Shown piece after piece: positions 28,943 through 47,901 of a DNA stretch of 64,000 nt (its first letter is position 1; every line of letters starts with the position of its first letter). Under the pieces are notes generated by a model. It saw only the letters and a list, made by a program, of their open reading frames with translations, made no database searches and was not told the DNA's origin. This stretch comes from Amoebidium appalachense (Eukaryota > Ichthyosporea), in NCBI GenBank assembly GCA_963693365.1, contig CAVNZM010000010.1:8308001-8372000 (forward strand), given 5' to 3'. A program made the translations under genes and the position numbers.

Positions 28943-29472
28943 TGTGCTGTGTGCTTGCGGACCACTAGGTATGTAGTAAGAGGAGGGTTGACGGTTGTCA
29001 TTTCTTTGTGTGGGTGCATTGTATGCGCACGCCCGGTTGTGTGTTCTCTGCCCCCATTCCTGCACCTAAACCACATGTGTGCGCGCACCCATATGGGTGT
29101 GTGAGTTTCCTGCACGTGCAGATATGTGCGCGAAGTTGTGCAGAGTAATCATAGCCCACTACACCTGTGCTACTGCAAGTGCATGTCTGTGTGTGCAGGG
29201 TGCCCAAGCAACTAAAGCGGTGCACAAGTGCACGTGTGCTTTGCACATACCCTCGTAGCACTTGAAGGACTCGAACAGGTCGACCAGGGCATGGACGCCC
29301 AGCTGCTCGTGGTACTTAGCAGCCACCTGCACGACAATCTGCAGGTTCTGACGTAGGTTGGACGTCATCATGGCCTTGAGGCACTCCAGTGAGTCCTCAA
29401 CAGACAGCGTGCCAAAGTACTGCACCAGCCACTGTGGTGGAAAATGGTGTTAGGACATGCGGTGTGTGCTTG

Positions 29473-29529
<57 letters not shown>

Positions 29530-31202
29530 GGTGTGCGTGTGCGTCTGTGTCTGGATGAAGTAGTCGGACAAAAGAACAATCCTACAGGGAAACATGCAAC
29601 ATGCCCATGCCAGGTACAATCATTTGTGAGAGCACTCCAGCCCCCATACACACTGGATAGTGCAAACAAGCGAGTATGAATGAAGGCAGGCAGGCAAATA
29701 GACACCGAAGATTAAATACAAGGCACACAGGCATGCAGGCGCACACACACATAGAAAGGCAGACATGCATGCACGCACCCACGCACCCACGCACAAACAG
29801 ATGGACGGGCGCACACAAGCATACAGGCATACACGCACACATGCACACACCTCGGGGTTGAGCAGGTGGGTGTGGACGATGGCACGCTTGATGTCGAAGA
29901 TGTCCGTGTAGTGCTCCAGGGCACGCTGGTACAGGCCAGCATTCTCGCACAGGGTGGCAATGTATGCCCGGTCGTAGTGGGTGAACATGTTGTTGCCCAG
30001 GATCGCATCCGCAACCTGTACATGTGCCCGTGTTAGGCCCAGACCAGACTAAAGGCAACCAATGGTGGCCCGAATCATCACGAACACATCCCTTTGAAAC
30101 ATGCATGCATGCCTTGCACTGGACATTCATGTTCGAATCCCTGCACTTTGTGTCCCTAGCCATCCAACTAAGTTGTCAGGTGCAAGTTTCTTGCATGCCT
30201 TTAGCCTGCTATAATGGGGCATGGCAATGACCTGGGGGGCAGCCATGAGGTTCATCTCGAGCAGGCGGGTCTGCAGGGGGCCCTCGTCCTCCCTGTTGTT
30301 CTTGAGGGCATCCAGCAGGAACGCCGTGCACGGCTGCACCATGTTCATCTCCATGAAGCAGTCCACAATCTGCAAACCCGAAGGTCAGTGCCCGGCACGA
30401 ACATATATCCGTAGGTCGTCATAATGTCAAAATGCACCTCCTTCTGTCAACGTATGTACGTGTGTACGTTGTTTGTGCTTTTTTATGTGTGCCGCGGGGG
30501 GTGAAGGAAGGGGGGCTAATCGGAAGCACCTGGTCGTGCATGTAGAGGGGGGTTGTTCTTTACCTGGTTGATGTCGGCCAGGGGCTGGCCGTCCTGGACC
30601 AGCATGCTGGCAAAGGCAGCGCCCTGCTCGGGGTTTGTGCGCATGACCTGGCGCAGAATGTGGATGTAGTCCGGGTGGTAGCCCACCTTCTTGGCATACA
30701 GCACGATCTTCTGGAACTGGCCTGCACATTGCAATGGCTGGTCAGTGGCTGTGCCTGGGCTCCGATTGAGGTCTCTTTGAACTACAACTAGAGGTTGTGT
30801 TGAAATGCATCAAGGTGCTGATGCATACTATTTTAGCTGTTCCAGAACGACTGCTAACGTGTGTATGTGTATGCGGGTTGGTTGGTGGGTTGGTTTTAAT
30901 GTGTGCACGTGCACATGTGGGTATGAGTGTGCAAGGACCTGTGAGTGTGTCGTCTGTCTGTGCCTATGTCTGTTCCTGGTGTGTATGGTGTGTGTGTGTG
31001 TGTGTGTGTGTGTGCGACGCGCGCGCGAGCACGGTTGTGTGTGCACGCGCGTGCATGGGCGTACGTCTGCATGTGTGTGTATTAATGTATGCGGGCATGC
31101 CTGTGCGTGCCGATGTGTATGTGTGCGCTCATGTGTACTTGCGGTGTGCGTGCGTGCACGTGCATGTGCATGTATGTGTGGGTGTGTTGTGTGTATGCGC
31201 GC

Positions 31203-31259
<57 letters not shown>

Positions 31260-31670
31260 GTGTGTGTGTACCTGTCTCGGCAAAGCACTGGATGACCTTA
31301 GCCGGGCACTCAGCGCGCAGGTAGACACTCAGGGCCAGCATGGGGTAGTACTGCTTGACCTCGTCACCAAGCTCCTCGCTGCACTCCAGCTGCACCCCAC
31401 CTCACCATCAGCTGCTGCCTGGCACAACCTTGGCCTCCGTGCACCACATACCACCATCCTGCTCAAAATCATTGCTCTATGCCCTCCTCCCCCCCCCCCC
31501 CCCTTCCCCCCCCCCCCCACACACACACAGCCACAAAGCCACACTCTCTCCACCCCCCCCCCCCCCCCCCCCCCCCCCGGCCCCCCGCCGCCACCACCCC
31601 CAAACAACACGCCTGCACACAGAGCCACCCACCCTTCCGCTCACCCACCCACATACACCCACCACCCCCC

Positions 31671-31701
<31 letters not shown>

Positions 31702-31704
31702 ACC

Positions 31705-31736
<32 letters not shown>

Positions 31737-32169
31737 ACACACACATCCACACATGCACACCCACACACCTTATCCTCCTTGAGCCACTTCTCGATTAGCT
31801 GTTGCTTGCCCTGCTGCAGGACTGGCCTGGCCAGCTCCAGTGACTCGTACTTGTTGAGGTGGCCCTGCTCCAGCAGGATACCAAAGTACTGCAGCAGTGG
31901 CGTGGTCTGTCCGGGTGCTACCGGCACACTCTGGAACATGCGGATGGTCTCAGGCGTACGCAGCACACCCTGTTGTGAGCACAAAGCTTACATGAGTGTA
32001 TGCTTGCAGGGCACATGTGGCTGGGATCAGACTAGGTGCAATGCAACATTGACACAAAGACCACATGATCACAATAGGGGGAGGGGCAGGAGGGGAGGTT
32101 TTGGGGTAGGAGGGTTAGAATTTGTTATGGAGTACAAAGTACAGATTCATGGACAACATAGTGCAGAGT

Positions 32170-32204
<35 letters not shown>

Positions 32205-35200
32205 AGGAACGTGCCTTGGGGGCGCTTGCAGCCACCCGTGCAGCCTCAGCATACTGGCCGTTAGCAAACAGCTGCTGGAAGCGGGTCACAAACAGGTCGT
32301 CGGCACCGGCCAGGTTGTTGCGCACGGCAAAGCGCACGGCCAGCTGGGGGTTGTTGAGGGTGCCCTGGATGTACGGCACAATGTTCTGCTCGTCCACGCA
32401 CACGGACAGCACCTGCACACAAACACACGGGTACCAGTTAGACCTGGCTGCATGCCCTCTTGCATGAGATACTGGCCATACCATGAAGCCTGGCCCTAAA
32501 TCATCCCCTAGTGTAACAGCTCTAGATCACGAAGCGCACTGGTAACCTCCCTCAACATTGGGCACCTACACTCCCTGTCTTGCCCCCCCCCCCCCCCCCC
32601 CTCCCCCCCCCCCCTCCCCCCTTGACCCCTTTCCTTCCCCCTACCATCACCACCACCACCACCCCGAACATGTTCCAATAATTGCATAACCTCTGCCCCA
32701 TGCTGCACACACCACATGCCCAAGGCTTCTCTTCTCCCCCCTACAGCAGGCACAGCATGCACGCACCTGGCCCTTGCGGTTAACACCGATGATGCCGTTG
32801 CCGGCCTCGTAATCTGCCGTGACGAAGATGGTCTCGGCACTGACCCTGTTCATGTACAGGCACGTGCCTGTCTCCAGGTCGTACAGGTGCACGTAGCCGT
32901 ACTTGGTGATCATGTAGATCACCCCGGTCTTCTCGCTGCATAGCACAACACAAGCATCAGTGGATGCCACCCTAGAAGAGGGCCGTAGTGCATGTGTAGA
33001 GGTGCGTGGTGCCCCACACGTTTACGTAAATATATTCTTGCAACACTCACAGCACACAACCATGACACACTATGTCAAGCAGTGGGCACAGACGGGCACA
33101 GAACCACCGCATGGGGGCGCACACAGGAGCAGGCACAGGAGACAGCACCAGCATGGGAGTGCCCGACAAGTGCGTATACATGCAGCCTCACGTCGACAGC
33201 CAACCACTTACAAGAGACTCAATATACGCTCTCCACAACCCCACAACCCCTCCCCCCTCCCCTCTCCCTCCCTCCTCCCCCCCCCCCCACACACACACAT
33301 ACACACACACACATGCCCCCCCACACACTGCACATACCTGATCTGCATGGCCACAGGGAAATCATTCTGGAACTCGGGCGGGAAGAAAATATCGGCAGCC
33401 TTCTTTTGGAACGGCTGGTTGCCTGGGGCAGGCGTAGGCTCAATGATGTGGAGCTGTGGGCAGGACCCCATCAGTATCCCAGGTACCCCATGTTTTCTCC
33501 ACCACTCATGCATGCATACACAACCCACATGCATATACAGGCATGCAAACACCACGCATCGCTGCTTTAACTGCTGTTCAACACGCACCTTGCCACCCTG
33601 TGCACCGCGGACCGCAAAGACAAACAGGTTTGATGCGTTGGGGTTGTTGTCGGTCTTGAAGGAGGCAAAGCAGGCGGCATGGCCCTCAATGGGCTGGCTC
33701 ACACCACGGTCCACACTGTACAGCTGCATGGACCCAACAACACGTGTGCCGGCAGGCCCTTGTTGCTGCATGCGGTAGTGTGAGTGTGTGCCCACAAAAC
33801 ACGGAAAGTGGTAGCATGAAATACCAAACAGGTAGCTTAACAGTAACTAAAAAAAGCATTCACACAGAGAGCACACTTATTAGCTACTCCAGGGCCTTTC
33901 TTCCCCACCCATTGACACGTAGCCAAACACACATGGTGTTTGTATCACACATCAACCCTCAAACCTGCATCTCCATTCGGACACCATGCACATGAATCTA
34001 GTGAGGCTGGTGGGATAATCTTAGACATGCATCCTATATGTTGTTTCATATGACCTGTCTATGTATGCACGGGACAAAACCACTGTATTCCCAAATGGGG
34101 GCGGGGGGCTTTAGGGGGGGCGGGGAAAGTTGGGGGGGGGGGAGGGAAGGGGTCTGCGTAGAGTCACGGGCAGCAGGGGTGTCATATACCTGTTCTACCC
34201 TACCAACACCGGCAGACAGTCCCAAATATGTACGGTGGAAAAAATGAAAAGGCTAAACTACACCGTCAAAGAGGAAAGTGAAGGGGGGAATGAGACATTC
34301 GCAGACCGCATCGATATGGGTGTTGGGCACGTGTTGTCTCAAAAAAATGTATACCATACTATATACATCTGCAACGCAGCAGGAGGCCAAGCCATCCACA
34401 TTAGCCCCCGTGGGTTTGGAATGTGTAACGTGGTACAAAGCACACATTCACGACGGACAAAACAATGCTAATATGTGAGGGGAGTTTAATGCTACAAGTG
34501 GCATGAGATACACGTGCACAACAAAGAACACGATGCACGCCACATCAAACAACATTCAACGGACAAATAGAGATGTACAGCGGCCCCCACCTGTGCAGAG
34601 ATGCCGACCAGACAGCACCATTTCTGGTCCTTGTCTGTGCGGTAGTTGATGATCTGTGCCCCGGCAAGGTTCTGGTGCCGGTCAAACACCTTCCGCGGGT
34701 CAGACGCACCTGCAAGCACCATGTTAGTTCACTTCATTCCCTCAGCTGATCAGAAGGATGGAACAAAATACACTTAAAAACCGATTACCCCACCCAACAC
34801 AGAGCGAAGAGGGAGGGGTGGAGAGAGTGCGCGGAGGGAGGAGGGGCGGGGGGGGGGGGGGGGGGGGGGGGGGGTAGTGTGTCAAGGATAACACAGTACA
34901 CCTTCACGACGAACGAGAAAATGCACACTTCGCAAAGCACCGCAACGAATGCTTCATAAGGAAAGCCCATCTTTCCCCTGGGAGGGGGGGGGGGGGGGGG
35001 GGGGAGGGGGGGGGGGGGGGGGGGGACAACGACCCAGGCAAGCTGTTGACAGGGCAGGCTGTAAACGGACAAAGAAAAAGAGTCCAACAACACAACATAA
35101 ACAAATTGGGACACACTACTAGACCAGCCACACATTGACGAACAGTTTTCACACACGAAGTCCTACCAGTATCACACCATACGCCCAAGCCACAGAGTCT

Positions 35201-36669
35201 TATCACTGACATCCAACCAATATCAGCAAAACAACCAGACGGGCGCACGTACCGTCCATGTCCCAGTGGAACACAGCCGTATTGGTGACCAGGGCAAGCG
35301 TCTTCACGGAGATCCACTTCCAGAAGATCACGTCGTCCGGGGCATTGTACGCCTTCATCTTACTCTTCAGCTCCAGATTGAAAATCTGCAGCACACGGCC
35401 GGCTGCACACCATCGTATTAGCTGCTATCTACCCACACGGGACATCACTGCTCCAGCTAAACGGTTAACGCCGGCATTTGTAACATAACACTTGCACGTA
35501 CGTCCCCTTCCTCCCTCTGCACTCCCATGCACATCGTTTTCCCAACAACCACCCATCTCCTTGCCTCTAAACACACCGTACACCAAGATTGTCAAACTCC
35601 CCTTCCTCCCTCTGCACTCCACTGCATATCGTTTTCCCCTACCACCACCCGTCTCCTTGCCTCCAAACACACCATACACCAAGATGGCCACACACATACA
35701 CACGTAACACACCACCACGTGCACAACAACCAACTGGACACATAGTCACCCCCACCCTTCCCCCCCACTCCCGGCTCCCCCCAAACCACCCATAACCACA
35801 CACTCGTCTGCCCATTCCAAACATAGGTACACACATACATCAGTCACACCTCACACAACCATACCCACAACCACAAACTACTACCCTATTGCCACGGCCT
35901 GTCTGGGAGGCGTTCAACCACTGGTAAACATACCCTTCAAAGCGATGACTTTGGAGACGGGGTGCATGATGGCCGAGTCAGCAGTGATTGGTCTCCTGAC
36001 GGGGTTGGTGGGGTCGGCCATATCGATAATGACCACATGGTTGGCCTCGTTCACCTTCTCACGGACGCAGATAAACTTATCTGACTCCATGGTGAGGGTG
36101 GCAAACCCGATGTTGGCTGGGTTGATGCCAACATTTTGGAGCTGTGTGTGTGCAACAAAACACATCAGCTACGACATATAAAACAGCTCAGGACACACCC
36201 TACACATCCGCCTACCCAGGACCTACGTAGTGGTTAACAGTCTATCGAAGCCTAACTATCCAGGATTATAATGGGTGGGAAAAAAGGGCTACGAGAAGGC
36301 TAGAGACAGGGTTTAACCTCTTGACCTGCTTCTTGCGAAGAACTACGGCCCTCCCCTAGGGAAGGCCAGTGACATGACTAACGAGGGAACAGCTCTTTTT
36401 ATCCTTGGCACGTGGGGACCCTTCAAAACGACGAATGGCATCTGAGCAAGTAGCGTTGTGGGATTGGGAGCGAGGGAGTGTGTGTGTGTGTGTGTGTGTG
36501 TGGAGGGGGGGGGAGGGAGGAGGGAAGAGGGGGGAGGGGGGGGGGGGGGGGCTGCGAGCTGTTTTCAGAAAAAGGCAAGGATGGTTTCAGAGAATGGGGT
36601 GCAGGTGCCTAGAGGGCTGTACAAACCACATACATTTAGGTGCTCCTGAAACTTGATTGGCAGAGCCAT
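20996..36669 (-). CDS. CLTC: Clathrin heavy chain, 33 exons, complete
   Basis: Exons (minus strand): 36669-36634, 36141-35934, 35402-35253, 34709-34591, 33765-33589, 33453-33338, 32935-32767, 32412-32215, 31969-31769, 31389-31272, 30721-30564, 30369-30232, 30015-29851, 29431-29251, 28756-28686, 28114-27896, 27562-27420, 27213-27059, 26677-26565, 26176-25889, 25608-25309, 25195-25010, 24913-24748, 24605-24492, 24247-24109, 23879-23771, 23581-23453, 23227-23090, 22738-22640, 22438-22328, 22031-21810, 21541-21460, 21222-20996. They total 5,145 bases, exactly 1,715 codons with stop, and every junction keeps frame. The start [12 protein letters not shown] lies in a 36-base exon. An N-terminal beta-propeller (about residues 1-330) binds adaptors. 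Then come CHCR alpha-solenoid repeats and a C-terminal trimerisation region that forms triskelions. The Hsc70-recruiting QLMLT motif is kept. The tail after it is a Gly/Met/Pro repeat (GMAPGMG units). Intron 8 has a GC donor. Confidence 0.97.
21060..21185 (-). repeat. Coding minisatellite for GMAPGMG-type repeats in the clathrin tail
   Basis: The last clathrin exon carries tandem, slightly varied 15-21-base units rich in GGCATGGCCCC and GGCATGGG on the coding strand. They encode alternating Gly-Met-Ala-Pro and Gly-Met-Gly blocks between the QLMLT motif and the terminal Gly/Phe/Gln-rich end. The unit length is a multiple of three, so the frame is maintained. Confidence 0.8.
21680..21775 (-). 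repeat. Dispersed C-tailed repeat copy in clathrin intron 31
   Basis: The reverse strand reads AGTGTTGTTCGACGTGAATG, then TGTCTGTGCACTCTGCAAG, directly into a C run (plus-strand G run at about 21680-21706). The order matches the family's GTGTTATCCGT to C-run segment, but it is diverged. Confidence 0.5.
26382..26426. repeat. C homopolymer in a clathrin intron
   Basis: Two adjoining C runs, interrupted by one T, between exons 26677-26565 and 26176-25889. Confidence 0.9.
26867..26956. repeat. GT microsatellite in a clathrin intron
   Basis: An imperfect GT array with GGTG and CGTG variants, followed by a CG-rich CTCGCGCGCG segment, between exons 27213-27059 and 26677-26565. Confidence 0.85.
28786..28941. 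repeat. G run and C run pair in clathrin intron 14
   Basis: A G run (about 28790-28816) and a C run (about 28903-28941) lie about 90 bases apart in inverted relation in one intron. Together they could pair as a long G-C stem in the transcript. The spacer shows no coding signal. Confidence 0.8.
32110..32170 (-). repeat. Dispersed C-tailed repeat copy (partial)
   Basis: The reverse strand reads CACTATGTTGTCCATGAATC, TGTACTTTGTACTCC and then a C-rich end, which is the core of the family. It lies in clathrin intron 8, next to the GC donor of exon 32412-32215. A 30-base G run sits on its other side. Confidence 0.45.
34400..34475 (-). repeat. Dispersed repeat copy without C tail
   Basis: The reverse strand reads GCATTGTTTTGTCCGTCGTG, AATGTGTGCTTTGTACC and ACACATTCCAAACCC, matching the family core and end, but no long C run follows. 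Located in a clathrin intron between exons 34709-34591 and 33765-33589. Confidence 0.5.
34850..34980 (-). repeat. Dispersed C-tailed repeat copy
   Basis: The reverse strand reads AGATGGGCTTTCCTTATGAA, TCGTCGTGAAGGTGTACTG, TGTTATCCTTGACACACTA and then a C run (plus-strand G run about 34848-34875). This copy reaches further into the family's 5' part (GATGGGCTCTGCTTAT) than most minus-strand copies. Confidence 0.55.
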
Positions 36670-38579
36670 TTTCGCCCTTTGGGACCCACACGGGTTCACT
36701 GTTTGAAATGGTTGTGTAAGTTATTGAACCACCTCTTCGACTAAAAACTGCCCTAAAATGCCAGCAGAACTACTTCTGCGATCACCTGTAACTGTTACTA
36801 CAAGCCTGCCCAAGCACGTCCAAAAGATCAGTGATTGGATACGCCAAATAGCTAGAGGCTTTCTGTTCAAACCCCTTGAATCTCCTTGTCAGAACGTACA
36901 GCTCAAGTCAATAGTTCTTGTTACACCTTCGAAACCTAACAACAGCTACTAACATGAAGACGCAAAAGGCTGTTTTTTAATCATAGCAAGCGTACCTCGG
37001 TCTGGGCTATATAAAATACACTCCTTCGAGTGTTTTGTAAGGGTGAGCTATAATGATTAGACGGGGGACCTCAATGGTTTTCCTTTTCCCCGCCTTCGCT
37101 TGAGTGACAGAGTGCCTGGTGCTAAAAAAAACATTGCTTTCGTTCCATTTTTGGAGTCCACCGATTAAAAATTTGCCCACTTGCTAATTCCGGTCAGTAA
37201 AGGAATGTGTCCTTGGTGAGCAGGAGAACTAATTTTTGCGCCAATAATTGGGCAGAATTTAGTGGGATCTATTACATTTTTCATATTTCACGTTTATTGA
37301 CTGAAATTCGATGGTATCATCGTTGCCATGATCTGAGATGGGGCGTCTTCATGATCATGCTCAGCATTCTTTGAGGTCTAGTGTGGCTTGTTTTGTTAGG
37401 CTCGTGTAGATCTGTTGGACTCGAGAAGTAGGGTGGGAGGACGGAAAGGATTGAATAATAGCAAAGTTTGTTTGCCATTCGAATAGCAGTGGTTATCATG
37501 CGTTGGCTAAAACACGGTGTTAGGTTTTAGCGTGAGACATGCAAGCAAATTCTGTACCTCGGCTGGTTTGATCCCTTGTCACGGTAACAAAGTAAACACA
37601 ACTCATGAGTGTCATATCCTTGATCTTGGTGAATGCAGAAGCGTCCGACAGCATGTGCAACTCACATTTGTGCACGTCATTGGTCTCACATTGTCATCGG
37701 TTGCTTGTGAGTTCGTGCATTATGGTTGTTGTCGCCATTCCTCATCATATGCATATTGATCAGGACACCCGAGTTTTCAGTTCAAGTTGCACATGGTGCA
37801 TTGACGTTGTGAAGCGTCCTACATGTAGGCTTCACTCTTCCAAATAAGTACACTTCGTTGGTCTTGGCCTGTTGTTGTTTAGGCTCCTTGACGGGGGCGG
37901 AGGGGAGGAGACGCGGGGGTTACTTGGTGCACGGTTGAGTGTTGTGTACATGTGTGTGAGGGGGCGGGGACAGCAAGCGTAGGGGTACTGGTTAGGTTTA
38001 CATATTGGATACTTGGCAAGGCAAGCCGTAGAAAGAGTACATAAGTGGGAGCATTTGCCACATGTTTACTTGCTGCCACAGGGGCCGTATGGGCACGCCC
38101 TAATCAGACTCGACCAACTGCTAAGTATTCTAATAACAAGTGCATTTGCCTAAAAGTTTGTGTGCTCGGGCGTTTGCATATACATTCAACCGCATACAGT
38201 CGAAGACTGGTCCCTGCGGCAACATTAAGTTTGCACCACAGGACACATCATACCACACTGTCAGCCGCTTTTGGTGCACAAACGTGTACAGGGGCCACCC
38301 ACGCTTTCCCGAAGGGAGGTGGGGGGAGGGGGGAGGGGAAGGGGGGGGGGGGGGGGGGGGAGGGGGGGGGAGGACGGAAAGGGAGGGAGGGAGGACCTGG
38401 TAGCTTGCTGAACGGGAGGTGCATTGGCTCCTTTCCCCCCTTTCCCTCTCCCCCGCCCCCCTCCCCCCTCCCCCTCCCCCCTCCCCCTCCCCCCGCGCGC
38501 GACTACTTTCCGTGTGTGCTCTTATTTTGCAGAATTGATGTGTTGTCTACAGATGAATCTGGAAATCCATTTCTCCCCC

Positions 38580-38736
38580 CCCCCTCCCCCCCTTGGGTCC
38601 TCCCTGAGGATGGGCTCTGCTTATGACGCATACTGTGCACATGGCTGATGTTGCATACTTGAATGTTTGCCTTTGCATGTGTCCTGCACCATGCTTCTCG
38701 TCGTGTATGCGTACTTCGTACCGTTTTCCGCATTCA

Positions 38737-38771
<35 letters not shown>

Positions 38772-38780
38772 CCCCCCCCT
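38580..38780 (+). repeat. Dispersed C-tailed repeat copy
   Basis: Reads TGAGGATGGGCTCTGCTTAT, a TGCATACT segment, GTATGCGTACTTCGTACC, CCGCATTCAAACC and then a long C run. This matches the full-length copies at 53908-54219 and 55488-55798 in order and spacing, with substitutions. Confidence 0.65.
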
Positions 38781-39296
38781 TCCCCTTCGGGTCCCACTCG
38801 ATGTGTTTGAGTCACTGTAAGGTCCAAGCAGTGCAAAGGCCGGCCTTTGGTCCTTGGTTGTGGGTGGTCAGGCAGCCTTAGGGGATATGTGAGGCAACAT
38901 GCTTGCACTCACTGAATACCTTGTTGACTTGTTCGCTCACTCACGCAAACCAGCTACACATGCGTGCACACACACACACACACATACCGGTCGGGGAAAA
39001 AAGTAAACATGCACCACATTACATCTCCATAGCTCACAGGTGATATCGATGGTTTAGTGCATATTCATGTCAACATTTTCAACTGTATGTGGTTAAACTT
39101 GGAGCTTGAACAAAAAATCATGGATTAGTAGTGTAAGTTCTCAACAGGTAGAACGTTATAATAAATCAGATGTGTTGTCCTTCTTTCAAAATTTTACCCT
39201 CACTGAGTCGGTATCTTCCTTCCTTCCTTTCTTTTCTTTTATTTTTTTTTTTTCTATTCTGTTTACCTTTTTTTGTGTGTGTGTGTGTGCCCGTGT

Positions 39297-39299
<3 letters not shown>

Positions 39300-39330
<31 letters not shown>
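39300..39330. repeat. G homopolymer after T-rich DNA
   Basis: A G run of about 30 follows a T-rich stretch and a short GT array. Another C run joined to an A run lies at about 39540-39578. Confidence 0.85.
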
Positions 39331-39970
39331 TTTCTTGCAAACTTTTTTCTCTTTATGATGGTCCAGAGACGGTACGAGCTACCAGTCGATTTATTTCTAG
39401 GTTGTTTCAATACGGCTTCTATTTATTTGTTGTTGCAACAATTGCCTAGTCGGCACTTGGCCGCCCTATGCCATGGGAAGGTGGGAAAGAGTATGCACCG
39501 TTGTACCAGCTGCTATTAAATATCCCCCCCTCTCAGTCCCCCCCCCCCCCCCCCCAAAAAAAAAAAAAAAAAAAAAAAAGCGCCCCGATCTTTTATGTCC
39601 CCCCCCCCCCCCCCCTTCTTCCCCCCTCCCTTTACTTAAGCCCCCCCCCCCCCCCCCCCCCTCCCCCTCCTCTATATCTCTTCCCCTTTTCAACGACCTA
39701 TTCCCCCCCCTCCTCTCCGAACATTGCAATGCCCGAGCCACCCTATTAGAACCCTCAGATCATCGAACCAATGGCTACACAGTGGTGAATGGCCAATCCG
39801 CCGCTTTCTGTATCCGGAGTATTCTGGAGTATTCTGCCCCAACGGCCTTTGGCCTTGTTTGTGTTATGTTGATGTAATTGCCTGTAGTTTTTAGTATTCT
39901 TGGCACAAGTTTGATTAATGATCCGCGATTTATTACATTTAACTCGCGATTTATTACATAGTCTACGAAA

Positions 39971-40057
39971 GCGTTCTCGACTACCAAGATCTTGTGCTCT
40001 ACATGGTTGTAATAGCGTTCTCGACTACCCAGATCTGTGCTCTACATGGTTGTAATG
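39971..40057 (+). repeat. 43-44-bp tandem duplication
   Basis: Two adjacent copies (39971-40014 and 40015-40057) share GCGTTCTCGACTACC and TGTGCTCTACATGGTTGTAA with one substitution and one single-base indel. Just before them CGCGATTTATTACAT is also present twice. Confidence 0.85.
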
Positions 40058-40993
40058 CTTCAAGTACTGTAAGTAGTCCAACCTTATGTGACACCCAGGT
40101 TATATTTACATGGACTTCGTAATGAATGGCTACATATAAGTGCAGCTATATTTACACATTCCTTGCACGCTAGATATGTTGCTAGAGGTTCCTATGTATA
40201 TACCTACCACTGATGACACTATCCATTGCCAAGTTATAAGTAACTGCACAAGAAGCCGTTGTTTACAATCTACACACTTGCCTCAACATATCTACTTATA
40301 GTATACAAGTATGTGCAAATCTAAGTTAGTATACAAATAGGAGTGAAATATCATTATACAAGTAGGTGCAAATATTTACAGTAAATACGCAGGTGCACAA
40401 TGTTTTGCAGCTCAAATGACTCTGTATACAAATAGATGCCAATGCATAATGGCATCGTTTCGAAAGATCTTCTTGGCCACGTAATTGCCAGCACTGACTT
40501 AGAACAGACATAATGAACATCTGACACATTCCTCCAATGTTGCGTTCCGCTATGTGGGTAGCTACCATATATATATATATGCTAACCTAAAATACACCAC
40601 CCTTGGGGCTGGGGATTTTTCGGTCTTGATGTGAATATTCCTAATGAGTCATAGAAGAACCGGAGAGGCTGTAGTACTGCAAACGTGATCAAGTGTTGCA
40701 AACTATATAAAAAGGGGGAGAAAACAGATCGGCGCTGGTTGCGGCAGAAAAGAGTTGGGGTGGTTGTATGTATTCAGCATGGAGCGGGGACGTAGGCAAA
40801 TGCGAGATATGGGGTGGCTGCTCGGAAAGCATGGATGCATGCATGTGTGTGTTGTAGATGTGTGTGTGGTGTGGATGTGCACACGTGTTCTTTTGGTGGA
40901 GGGGGGAGGGTGAGAAGAGGAATTGTTGATTTTATGGGGGGGTGGGAAGGGAGGGGGGCGGAGAGGGGGGGGTTGTTCTGCAAGGCAGGGCAC

Positions 40994-47901
<6,908 letters not shown>

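Larger units (their letters stand above)
36670..40993. other. Gene-free 4.3 kb between clathrin and the F-box/LRR gene
   Basis: This must hold the clathrin promoter (just above 36669) and the 3' end of the F-box/LRR transcript. The first 1.2 kb is unique DNA free of microsatellites. G-rich and C-rich tracts lie at about 38310-38510 and 38740-38780. AT-rich DNA with short duplications lies at 39900-40600. I found no exon with recognisable protein similarity on either strand. Confidence 0.55.

Noticed and set aside
37008-37016. TATATAAAA as a TATA box for clathrin
   Set aside because: It lies about 340 bases upstream of the start codon and is written on the plus strand, whereas clathrin is on the minus strand. 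No transcript start is visible nearby.
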